A DNA stretch of 64,000 nucleotides from Craspedostauros australis (lineage: Eukaryota > Bacillariophyta > Bacillariophyceae > Mastogloiales > Achnanthaceae): positions 3,720,001 to 3,784,000 of the forward strand of contig JAMXDE010000003.1 of NCBI GenBank assembly GCA_026770025.1, in the 5' to 3' direction. Shown in pieces: positions 31,701 through 38,575 of the stretch (within the stretch, counting starts at the first letter, position 1; each line of letters opens with the position of its first letter). The translations under genes and the position numbers were made by a program. The notes below the pieces were generated by a model, which saw only the letters and a program-made list of their open reading frames with translations, searched no databases and was not told the DNA's origin.

Positions 31701-32930
31701 GAGCAGGTGAGGCTCCGCTCGCTCGTAGGTCTTGAGGGACTTGTCTTCGATTAGTCGTCTGAGTCGGTCGCTGATGTCGAGGATTCGATGACGGTACCGT
31801 TCTCCTGACGTGGTTCTTCCTCCTGCCATGAAGAAGTTGTCTGTCATGGTACGGAGAAGCGAGATTTCGAACTGATCGGCGTCTTGAAGTTCTTTGCACA
31901 TGATGCGAAGAGCGTCAGCCATGGCTTGGATGTTCTCTCCTTGGAACTTCTGGGGCGTGGTCTTCCTGACCTTCTCTTGGAGTCGTGCGTACTTGTCCAG
32001 CGAGCTCGAGGTGATACTCTTGATGAGTTCGGTGAAGATCACGTTGAAGTCTTGTTGATACTTCGGTTTGATGCGGTTCATCAGGCGGTCTTCGAGGTCG
32101 GGGTCGAGGCTGTCGCGTAGGAATCGAGCGGCAGATGCGTTGTTCTGCTTGTCGTATCGATCCCACAAGTGGCGATAGTGATCATGGTGGTCAGTGGCTT
32201 GGCTGATGGTGGTGCTGCCAGGGGCGTCGAGGACACACACCATCTCATCGGGGTGTTCGTTGCTCCTCATGTAGGTCATCGAGATGAGACCTGCTGTGGA
32301 CATGTGGTCCTTGAGGAGGCGCAGCATGCGCTGGCGGTTGTCCCCGATTCGGAAGCGTGGGCGGATGCCCTTCTCTCGCTCCGGTTGGTTCTTGGAGTCC
32401 GAGCCGTTGTGGAGGACGCGCTGCTGTTGGGAGCTGTCGTAGGACGTGGCTGCGTCTTCCGCAAGGCCCGTCCATTCGACGTTCGGTTTCCCTCCCGTCC
32501 ATGGTACCCAGTGACGACCAGCCTTGGTGAGTCCACCCATGATGGGTTTCTCTGGCTTGTCTTCGCTTTCGTACGCCACGTACGTGGTCTCGGGTCCGAT
32601 GGGGTCCTCGTCGGCGGCAAAAGGGAAGTCACCTCCGGTGGATTCGGCGGGGTTGCCTTCGTTCCCTCCGCGTCTTGCGGTTTCATCGGTTTCACCAGGG
32701 TTCGGTTGGTCGTTGGCGTCTCCATCGTTGTCTTGGGCGGTTTCGCCCTCTCCTTGCCCGGCTGCCGTTTGGTCTCTTTGCTGAGCAGGGATGGGTGCAG
32801 CTCCTCGAGAGATTCGGGATTCGTTGAGGTCTCGAAGGGCTTGAGCGGCTTGTTGGTTGAGCCGTTCCACGAAAGCCTCCAGCCTGCGTTCTTCGCTGCT
32901 GATGCTCGTGTCTTCTCCTTGGGCGCTCAT
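25740..32930 (-). CDS. Copia Gag-Pol polyprotein
   Basis: A 2396-residue polyprotein from ATG 32930. In order: an N-terminal Gag-like part with a possible zinc knuckle (WCAKCRHWRISHGTAGH, about residue 511); a hydrophobic stretch with about two membrane-spanning segments (about 580-630); aspartic protease DTGAS (about 783); integrase zinc site (WHYRLGH...CPLCAAC, about 940-985) and catalytic D (VSVDHF), D (LSDNATTF) and E (NGVAERS) near 1023, 1097 and 1130; a long acidic/Pro-rich linker to about 1850; reverse transcriptase with YVDD near 2063; and RNase H residues in YVDADFAG, TMESEYAAL and FEDNEAC (about 2230-2322). The order PR-IN-RT-RH defines Ty1/Copia. No stop or frameshift was seen. The polyprotein is much longer than the roughly 1300-1500 residues usual for Copia because of the large pre-protease part and the IN-RT linker. 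Confidence 0.95.
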   Translation of the reverse strand: MSAQGEDTSISSEERRLEAFVERLNQQAAQALRDLNESRISRGAAPIPAQQRDQTAAGQGEGETAQDNDGDANDQPNPGETDETARRGGNEGNPAESTGGDFPFAADEDPIGPETTYVAYESEDKPEKPIMGGLTKAGRHWVPWTGGKPNVEWTGLAEDAATSYDSSQQQRVLHNGSDSKNQPEREKGIRPRFRIGDNRQRMLRLLKDHMSTAGLISMTYMRSNEHPDEMVCVLDAPGSTTISQATDHHDHYRHLWDRYDKQNNASAARFLRDSLDPDLEDRLMNRIKPKYQQDFNVIFTELIKSITSSSLDKYARLQEKVRKTTPQKFQGENIQAMADALRIMCKELQDADQFEISLLRTMTDNFFMAGGRTTSGERYRHRILDISDRLRRLIEDKSLKTYERAEPHLLREDLTWMDICSVAEDAYLDELQGNSWHANRHSRDRNTPRMHANHTSTTKEARLLEQHKGGKRQGAKNKSTTKRAQPKKDPWITTPPRKGEPQQKLMNDKTFHWCAKCRHWRISHGTAGHIDDFQRKPKSPQLEIDHSAWTCLSVEAHVSEHAWWTAVWDAFTSFDTINILTGSFLALCSVQIAVLGIECGWYVMSTMMWMTTAIVLFALHTSVPRHYQPTSTRTNHATNVWKKKQRKRFKTHQRFYHHPAKPADSLYDSVFGNDDFKHFLHDKRTTIAKFDAPRANHRNRNKTRRVRRCKGTNQNSCRAKHTPSPARPPNQRCEARPSEHANTNVFTNAYYSLTAIFGCKHAFAAPHKVEEVIPSGGSFDVVWDTGASICVTNDMNDFVGPTSAPTTPTFLNGFLRRTKVKTKGIVEWSILDTNGKPRSLRLPAFYVPGSSVKLISTTSLLHQYKGENIIVEATNIKLSGIPGNEERGSIVAHNRKANRLPTSRAYRTGDLSDVPAALTTTITSVAQHNQNLSQPQKELLKWHYRLGHLSFRRVQFLLRSGALVNTEASRKMQTAAARVQECPLCAACQFGKQHRRPTPGTTQHAILDRQGVIKTDHLFPGQQVSVDHFVGRTLGRLFTGRGKSDASEMYKGGAMFVDHASGYIHVEPVASLTTHATLEAKTRFESMCRDVGVPVRSYLSDNATTFTSPDYTKHLERFHQVHRFAGVGAHHHNGVAERSIRTIISMARTMMMHQSIHWPTMFDAQHWPMAVVHAAYIHNRVPNAATGLTPMDILSRTRIPLKQLHNLHVWGSPVYVLNKALGDGRKIPRWEPRGERYVNMGLSTRHASTVPLVLSPRTGSITPQFHVVFDDWFATIATNPSDLPDYNTSEWTHMFGDTTYQIPFDDEDIIAMEERDIEREEANDHQRFHSTNDAPMPPPSSGAPPVFTRTPINTDSPAHILKQPSEPEMNSDTTPVDQVQPPQPTSQPADTVEDHTRTPPVPPTEGGEEPKERAVTAPPNLLPPTEGATNDDESGAMPIASDSPPASPPREPIHAPTKRDKAKSSRPPPLRRSERINKREPRERKTVERLTYNKLGGKVVWADDDTLPIEASANVTTQHTGNHSKTQAVQSMKKVLQECRQSLMEFTEHPDDQVTQKAKVLVRDAESMLRNLKTIDTEELRKDERRWAQGDLEMERMLRARQLEIRAEMRREQEEASADEATSPHEHHILMMSNQSGSSSEDDDSFPGHTMDPIDIGHLWPHHINITRHIRHYFDHVVQFRFPTEAARSQCLYYAIRRFVDAVDEMLETGEYHLPVSYFGFIPRVQGQRYTLERAIAAMENGLRPPDEDERVQDFMRRAGFAWHLITHDERFEIGILHLHIQLGVAPEVPPTIMAPPSEFEPAEQHASASTHQPPPHDNETDEHYAMATAVEHNDNDNHSSLITYDLLSFFTSGGDLDITDRHFSYKASKADPDTLSFSEAMNDDNKSEWMAAAHKEIHDLTNKGTWIEVPKSSTTNRIFPGTWVFRRKRMPDGTVKKYKGRWCCRGDMMTETEATYAPVVAWSSVRVFLILSILLRWVTTSIDFSNAFVQADIHRPVYLHLPRGFRSTNGPDTCLKLIKSLYGLTIAPKLWYQHLVRALLAEGFHACDQEKCLFMRDGMMIVLYVDDAGIASRTEEEADAFIESMRKRGFDLTREGTFTEFLGISLHRDPKNNAIHLKQTGLINKIIEATGMQHCKPNVTPTTQLALGASADQPPMKEAWNYRSIVGMLLYLTTNTRPDLAFAVSQVARFSNDPRQPHAKAIKMIVRYLRHTNTMGTIVRPTGQLNLECYVDADFAGLYKRESDDSPNAVRSRTGYVIILGGCPLVWKSKLQTEIALSTMESEYAALSLAMRALIPMQQLINEVNTSTSLNQPLQTNIQCTVFEDNEACISLATNHKVTARTKHFLTKWHFFWHWVKEGFVQILHVPTPHQVADIFTKGLARDAFEHLRRMLMGW

Positions 32931-33274
32931 GGTGAGGCGGCGGAGGTGTCGAAGTCGTTGGGCTTCGCTTGGTGTCGACGGTTGTCTCAGGTCTTGCTGC
33001 TCTTCCTCCCTTCGGTGGCGAAGGTGTGCACGGAGGTCTTGGCAGGGGTGCTCCTGAGACGTACACCTGGTTTTGCAGGTGTTGGTTGGGTGCGCTTGCT
33101 TAGCAAGGGCTTGATTTGATGAGTTGCCTTCGGGCTAACTTCATAGATTGCTAGTCAGGATCGTTGGTCCTGCGAGGCTTGGAGCCTTTGGGCTCAGTGT
33201 CGTTGGACACAGCGGTCTGCGCGCTTGAGGAAGTCTCTTTGAGAGTGAGGAAAGGTGGATGTAAGCGAGAACCA

Positions 33275-33287
33275 CTCGCAGCTACCA
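33275..33287 (-). other. tRNA primer-binding site of the Copia element
   Basis: Reading the element strand out of the 5' LTR, TGGTAGCTGCGAG begins with the last LTR base. TGG is the complement of a tRNA CCA end. The complementary 3' end ...CGCAGCTACCA resembles eukaryotic initiator tRNA-Met, the usual Copia primer; the tRNA itself is not in this window, so its identity is inferred. Confidence 0.65.
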
Positions 33288-33829
33288 GTTAGTATTCCGT
33301 GTCTTCTGCACGTTGTCAGGAGGATGGTTTGTCCTTCAACCGGTTTTGACGCCGTTTGATGTTGAGAACAAAGCTGTATCAGACGATGATGTAACTGTAG
33401 TAGACTTGGAAGTAAGCTGGTAAGATAGTTTCTGATTGCTTGTTTTATGTGTTAAGCTTACTATTGGTAGGACGATCGAGTAAAAAGGTGGGGTTCGTGC
33501 TGTCGTACTTCAGCCGTTCTTTGTTGCGCAGCAGCATGCCGTGGTGATCCTGCACACATACAGCTTTCCAGTATCATCACCCGTAGAGCAGTAGCTGATC
33601 CATTCACATAGATATGCTTCAAGACAGATGCATATTCGGTAGGGTGACGAGGTGGACAGGTGGCAGGGGTGCATGAGCTGGAGGGCGAGCAACGCAAGGA
33701 TTGCAGTTCAACTACACATCGTGTGTGCGGTAGCCTTTCATCACAGTATCGGTCTTGGGTACCGAATACCGTGTACGCGGGATGGACAGTCAAGTCCCGG
33801 GTCAGTCCCGGGGCTAGTCTGTCCCAACT
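33287..33829 (-). repeat. 5' LTR of the Copia element
   Basis: Right long terminal repeat (5' in element sense), identical in all 543 positions compared with 25115-25657. It presumably carries the promoter that transcribes the element towards lower coordinates. Confidence 0.95.
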
Positions 33830-34184
33830 GAGTTGCTAGACTCATCTGAAAAAGGAATGGGTTATGAGTTCAAGGCCCATCTCCTGACAGGCGGACAGAC
33901 CTCGCCTGCCACAGATCTTCGTGGCTGTCGGCGACCACAAGACGACCATGGCGAAAGAGTTGCGCGCAGCCCAAACGGCGCAAAACATCCCAAAAAGAGA
34001 GGCGAGAAAACACAGCAACCGCAAAACCAAACAAAACCAAACAAAACCAAACCAAACCAAGCAAGCACCACCAAGCAGATCATCACGAAGAGCAGAAGCA
34101 GAAGCAGAAGCAGAAGCGAGAACGAAAGGACAGGTCACCAAGAAGGAGCCGCATCAGCATCAGTAACATTACCAGGTTAGAACA
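33830..34184. other. eIF3m upstream region next to the Copia insertion
   Basis: 355 bp between the retrotransposon and the eIF3m ATG, beginning with the right GAGTT duplication. It contains an AAACC/AAAACC run (34022-34062) and an AGAAGC run (34091-34117), both simple repeats that probably lie in the promoter or leader. No gene. Confidence 0.5.
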
Positions 34185-35830
34185 ATGAGCTCAGCAATGG
34201 TTGCGCCGTCGCCTTCGTCCACCCTGGTGAACGTGGCAGATGGAGCGGAGCTGCGTTTGGTGCGATTGGTCTCCCAGGCTTCGTCCGTCGCGCCGGACAC
34301 CAAGGCGCAGTTCGCCCAGTCATGCCAGGCGAGCATCAGCCAGGGCGACATCGGACAGCTGCTCTCCACCGTCCTTGCCTTCAAGGACAGCAGCGGCAGC
34401 CCCAACCCAGCGCTCGTGGCTGGCATGGCCAACGTGAAGGTGGTGTCCGATGACAAGGCGGCCTCCGTCGCTTCGCTCGTGTCCGCCCTGATCAACCGCG
34501 TCTCCGATCCAGCCAAGGCCTCGCAGCTCCTGGGACAGATCTGCGATGCCATCTCGGGGTTCGTGCTGCCGCAGGTTGCGACGACCAACGCCGTGGCCGC
34601 AGCCGCCATCCGCCGGCGGCAGGTGGCGCTCATGGCGACGTTCTACAACATGTGCTCCGACAACACCCAGAAGATCGCCGTCCTCGCGCAGATCGTGCGA
34701 TTGGTCGGTTCCAGCTCCGCACCTGGCGCCGAGAGCCTGCTGGAAGCTCCCGGCAATGCCCTGCACAGGCTCTTCACCCCGACCTCCACCACCAGCCGCA
34801 CGCCGCAGATCGTCGCCTTGCTCGATCAATGGAACGTCGCTCCAGCCGCCAGACGCGAGCTGTACCAGAGCGTCGCGGATGGAGCCGCCAACACAACCAC
34901 AAAGCAACGATTCGCGGTCTTGCTCGTCGCCACCTACGACTCTGATGCTGTAAGTTCTTTCCGCCACCTGCATACCGTGTGATACACAGCGCATAACGAC
35001 ACACAGTACATCTCCGAGGTGAAGCAGTGAGAAGCTTTGCGACCCTTCAACCATTCCGCAACAAACTCACGATCGAATACGTTGCTCTTCGAGGGATCAT
35101 GCTCCCACTGTCTCGCACATCGCTTGCATTTGGCTTCCACTCACGCTCCATTCTCAACCTACCATTTCCACTCCACCACGCTGCACAAATCAATTACCAT
35201 CGATCGGTATATCCTTGGCCAAACCCACAGACCGTGGACGCCAACGCCATGAAATACGCCAAGGCTGCGGCCATCGGTGCCATCCAGGACCCCATTGCTC
35301 TCTTCGACGAGCAACGCGACATGCTTTCACTTCCCGCCATCAAGGCATTGAAGAGCAGCGATTCCAAACTGTACGCGTTGCTAGAAGTCTTCCAGCAAAA
35401 ACAGCTAGCGGACTACGAGGCGTTGGCGGGAGGCAATGCGCTGGATGCATCATGGGGACTGGACGCAGACAGCTGCCTCTCCAACATCCGCATCCTCACA
35501 CTGTGTACAATCGCGAGCAGCAACGACGTCGCATCCAACGACAACGTCTTGCCATACAGCACCATCGCCAAGAGTCTCAGCCTCGCAGACGGCGGCAGCG
35601 ATGGAAATTCCTCGGAGGTCGAAACCTGGATCATCAAGGCAATGAACAGCGGGTTGCTGCAGGCGAAGATGGATCAGCTCAATAAGGTGCTCATCGTCGA
35701 GCGAGCTGTGCTGCGAAAGTTCGAAATGGAGCAGTGGAAGCAGCTGCAGACCAAGCTTCAGTCTTGGAAGAGTCACGTGCAATCGGTCCTCGCGGCCTAC
35801 CAGCAACAGCAGGTGCAACAACAACAATAG
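34185..35830 (+). CDS. EIF3M: Eukaryotic translation initiation factor 3 subunit M (PCI domain), two exons
   Basis: Subunit of the eIF3 complex, which binds the 40S ribosome and recruits mRNA. Exon 1 is 34185-34949 and exon 2 is 35231-35830, phase 0, with a 281-nt intron (GTAAGT...CACAG), giving 454 residues. The match to eIF3m is clear in the middle (LLDQWNVAPAARRELYQSV) and through the C-terminal PCI winged-helix part: AIQDPIALFDEQRDMLSLPA, then SNIRILTLCTIAS and VETWIIKAMNSGLLQAKMDQ. The last ~30 residues are a helix and a Gln tail (QQQQVQQQQ). The animal protein is about 374 residues; the extra length is N-terminal and in loops. The start is the first ATG of the frame. A Copia element lies 355 bp upstream on the opposite strand. 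It is convergent with the RNA methyltransferase gene. Confidence 0.88.
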
Positions 35831-36268
35831 AGACCTGCGAGAGGCAGACGCGACAGGCCGCTCAAAGGTCACGGCCTGTGAGCGCACGGAGTTCGAGGAG
35901 TGTCACGCGCTGTACTCTACTTAGAAACAAACGTTGTTGCGATCTATTCTGATGCCGTCAAAAGCTATTTTCGTCTGTTTGCCCTGTATGATCTAGAGAT
36001 ACGTATCTTGCCAAGTGCGAACTGAGTGGGCACGTATTGTGCCCTCTCCTCGGCGAGGACTCGTAGAGAGCACCCTTCGCAAACGATTACGCTATGCCCA
36101 TGATTGTTGCATGGCCGAGGACTCGTGACTATGGTTCACTACGGAAAAGAGTATCCCAAGCATACCGAGACATACCAGTACTTCAGCACATGCTCCACTC
36201 GACTCTGAGAGAGCGGCTTTGCATGTTCCGATCAAGTGCAACTCGACGGCGGCTGCCGAGTTCCTGGC
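35831..36268. other. Convergent spacer between eIF3m and the methyltransferase
   Basis: About 440 bp holding the two 3' ends. A TTTTCGTCTG and ATGATCTAGAG region near 35965-35998 is AT-richer. No gene seen. Confidence 0.5.
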
Positions 36269-38575
36269 TCATGAATCCTCGCTGCCTTCGTCTCCAGTTT
36301 CTTCACTTGATGGAGGCGACAGCGACATGACCGATGCCGCCAATCCACCATGGTTGTACTTTATCTTGAGTTTCAGATCTGACATACCGGTCCTCCGCAG
36401 CAAGCTGGCATCATTTCCAACAAGCACAGCGCCGACGTCCTTCCCAGCCTCTTGCAATTTTTTTACGCAGTGGCCAAGTTTTTGGTACAGCGGCAGCAAT
36501 GGATGGTCCTTGCGCGTCGATCGTGGTGATCGCCCTTTGCTGTTGATGTGTTTTTTATTGTTCGAACTTGCACCCCCATCACCCGTCGGCGATACTCGTT
36601 TCCCGAATGGCGGATTGCTCGCAACAAGCAAGCTCCCAGGTGCCTGCTCCGGGTCCTCGAACCATGGTTGGGACGAGATGGAATGACGATCGATATCGAT
36701 GATGTCAGCAACGCCTGCTCGAGCTGCGTTCGACTTGGTCGCCACGATGGCACCTGCGTCGCGATCAGAGGCGCGTATGTGACGCCTTCGCAGTACCTTC
36801 TTCAAAGTCCTGTGGTCAACACTCTCCGCTTTGACGAGCTTGTTCCACCTCGATGGATTCCGCAGTCGCGTGCCTTCGAAGGGTGGCGGACGTAGCCTGC
36901 CGGGTGGCAGTCCACCTGCCATGGCAGCCGCTTCGATCGCTATGGTGCCGCATCCGCACATGGGATCCACCAGCGAGTCGTAGACGTGCGTGCCTGACTT
37001 CTTGCTTGTTTCTCTCTTCCTTCTCTCGAGAGAGTCGTTGTCAGATCTCATCCATGTGCCCGCAATGAGCGCAGGATCGAAGTACCGAGGCATCCAACCT
37101 CCCTCCATCAACATGGCGTACGCCATATCTTCGCGCAACGGTGCCTTGGCCACATCCTTCTTGTATCCTCTTTCGTGCAACGGTGTCAACGAGCCATCGA
37201 TGTAGATGGTGACCATGTCTCGCTTGATACGCACATCGAGCTTGACGGCGGGATGATCCTGCACCTCCAATAGAACACGCTGCAACGCAGTCTTCCCCTC
37301 ATCTCCATCGGCCGTGTTGGGATGGTCATCTGCGGACGAAACGCCGTATCCCAACTCCTGATACACCGATCTCAGAATCCGATCACGAACAGCCGTTGTA
37401 TGATACATCTTGCTCTTGGAGCACGACACGCGCGTCTCCAGCTTGACGTTGCGTTTCAGTATCTTCCTCCACGGCATCTTTGACACCTTGCGTTCCAACT
37501 CTGCCAGCTGGCGTGCGTAAAATGGCCCACCGCATTGCAAGAGGATGTGGCTGGCAGTGCCGAGGAAAAGATGACATTGGAATAGTTCATCGATCGTCAC
37601 ATCCTGCAGCGTGATCCCGCTCTCTGTGACGGTGTGCTCAATGTCCAGCGAATCCAACTCCATTGATAGGCAATCTTCCAAGCCCGGCAGGCAGGTGACC
37701 AAGATGGTGAGGGTCTTGGGAGGGAACCACAGTTCTGTTCTGCGGTCAGGATGACCGTGTTGATCCCAGCGTCCATCTTTGGAGTACCCACCGTGGAGAT
37801 ATTGAGCTGAACCCTGTTGCCAAGCATTGCGTTTATCATTCGGGCGGAAGCCAGCATTGTGCTGATCGCTGTTGCCGTGGCTGTGGTCGTTCCTGTGGCT
37901 ATGGTCATGGATAGAATCAAAGCCAGCATAGTCCAGGCTGACTCGGTGCCTGTTGTAGGTGCCCTTCCCGCCTCTAGTCCAACCTCCTTGATTGGCACGA
38001 GAACGATCATCGGGTTGGTAACGTGATCTCCGATGATTCATTCCATGCCCTCCGCTGCTGGTACTGCCATGGTCGTGGCCGTAGCCGTTGTCGTCATCAT
38101 TGTTGTTGCGGGTCCTGTGTCCATCCATGCCACCGCTTCTACGCGTTCCGTCGCTCCTGCGTCTCATAGCTCGACCATGAGTGCCGCTATGGCGAAGAAA
38201 GTCGTTTCCGCGAGAGTGAGCTGCGGCTCCTCTCCTGCTCCCTCTGCTTGCTGCGCGTGCTGGTTGCCCTTTTGGTGTGCTGTTGGTTGTTCGTTCGCGT
38301 CTCTCGATTGATTGTTCGTAGAAGTCAACGTCCACTCCCACGCCGACGCCGTTGGTATTGGAGCTGGACGTGCCATTGCAACGAATCCATCCAGGACCAG
38401 CGACATTGGTGGAAAGCACACCGTTGCATCGCGGGTTTGCACCGCCCCACGTCACAGGATACCAGTTGCTGTGGCAATGATGACGAAGATACCGACGGCA
38501 TGGAACGTTCGCCAATCCTCGGCCTGTCCGAAGTTGAGTCATGGCAACCCGTCTGATTGCATTCATCGCTGACAT
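36269..38575 (-). CDS. THUMP-domain RNA methyltransferase (RlmL/UPF0020 type)
   Basis: Predicted S-adenosylmethionine-dependent methyltransferase acting on RNA, probably rRNA of an organelle. Start chosen at ATG 38575 (MSAMNAIRRVAMTQLRTGRG), giving 768 residues; the open frame extends to 39304, but only through a GTG start and non-coding-like sequence. The N-terminus is rich in Arg and poor in acids up to YLRHH, suiting a mitochondrial transit peptide. Residues ~60-270 are a Gly/Asn/His/Arg-rich disordered region. From ~280 (TLTILVTCLPGLEDCLSMEL) a THUMP-containing module follows, then a class I methyltransferase core with the SAM motif DPMCGCGTIAIEAA (about 533) and catalytic ASNPPFGKRV (about 653), the NPP-aromatic motif of N-methyltransferases. 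KLGHCVKKLQEAG and a short acidic tail end the protein. N2-guanine methylation is typical of the family, but the target base is inferred. Confidence 0.82.
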   Translation of the reverse strand: MSAMNAIRRVAMTQLRTGRGLANVPCRRYLRHHCHSNWYPVTWGGANPRCNGVLSTNVAGPGWIRCNGTSSSNTNGVGVGVDVDFYEQSIERRERTTNSTPKGQPARAASRGSRRGAAAHSRGNDFLRHSGTHGRAMRRRSDGTRRSGGMDGHRTRNNNDDDNGYGHDHGSTSSGGHGMNHRRSRYQPDDRSRANQGGWTRGGKGTYNRHRVSLDYAGFDSIHDHSHRNDHSHGNSDQHNAGFRPNDKRNAWQQGSAQYLHGGYSKDGRWDQHGHPDRRTELWFPPKTLTILVTCLPGLEDCLSMELDSLDIEHTVTESGITLQDVTIDELFQCHLFLGTASHILLQCGGPFYARQLAELERKVSKMPWRKILKRNVKLETRVSCSKSKMYHTTAVRDRILRSVYQELGYGVSSADDHPNTADGDEGKTALQRVLLEVQDHPAVKLDVRIKRDMVTIYIDGSLTPLHERGYKKDVAKAPLREDMAYAMLMEGGWMPRYFDPALIAGTWMRSDNDSLERRKRETSKKSGTHVYDSLVDPMCGCGTIAIEAAAMAGGLPPGRLRPPPFEGTRLRNPSRWNKLVKAESVDHRTLKKVLRRRHIRASDRDAGAIVATKSNAARAGVADIIDIDRHSISSQPWFEDPEQAPGSLLVASNPPFGKRVSPTGDGGASSNNKKHINSKGRSPRSTRKDHPLLPLYQKLGHCVKKLQEAGKDVGAVLVGNDASLLRRTGMSDLKLKIKYNHGGLAASVMSLSPPSSEETGDEGSEDS

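Larger units (their letters stand above)
25115..33829 (-). mobile_element. Complete Ty1/Copia LTR retrotransposon
   Basis: An 8715-bp element transcribed on the minus strand, with 543-bp LTRs at both ends (25115-25657 and 33287-33829) that are identical base for base by eye. It is flanked by the 5-bp duplication GAGTT (25110-25114 and 33830-33834). A tRNA primer site abuts the 5' LTR and a purine tract abuts the 3' LTR. One uninterrupted 2396-codon frame encodes Gag, protease, integrase, reverse transcriptase and RNase H in Copia order. Everything needed for autonomous retrotransposition appears present. Identical LTRs imply a recent insertion. It sits 348 bp after the giant gene and 355 bp before the eIF3m start. 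Confidence 0.95.

Noticed and set aside
32169-33119. 316-codon plus-strand open frame
   Set aside because: It lies antisense to the Gag part of the Copia polyprotein, whose frame is recognised by domain content; the antisense translation has no family signature and arises from codon bias.
33850-33900. T-arm-like GAGTTCAAGGCCCATCTCCT next to the Copia insertion
   Set aside because: Joining the flanks across the insertion does not give a cloverleaf; the stem spacing is wrong and no acceptor 5' strand matches.
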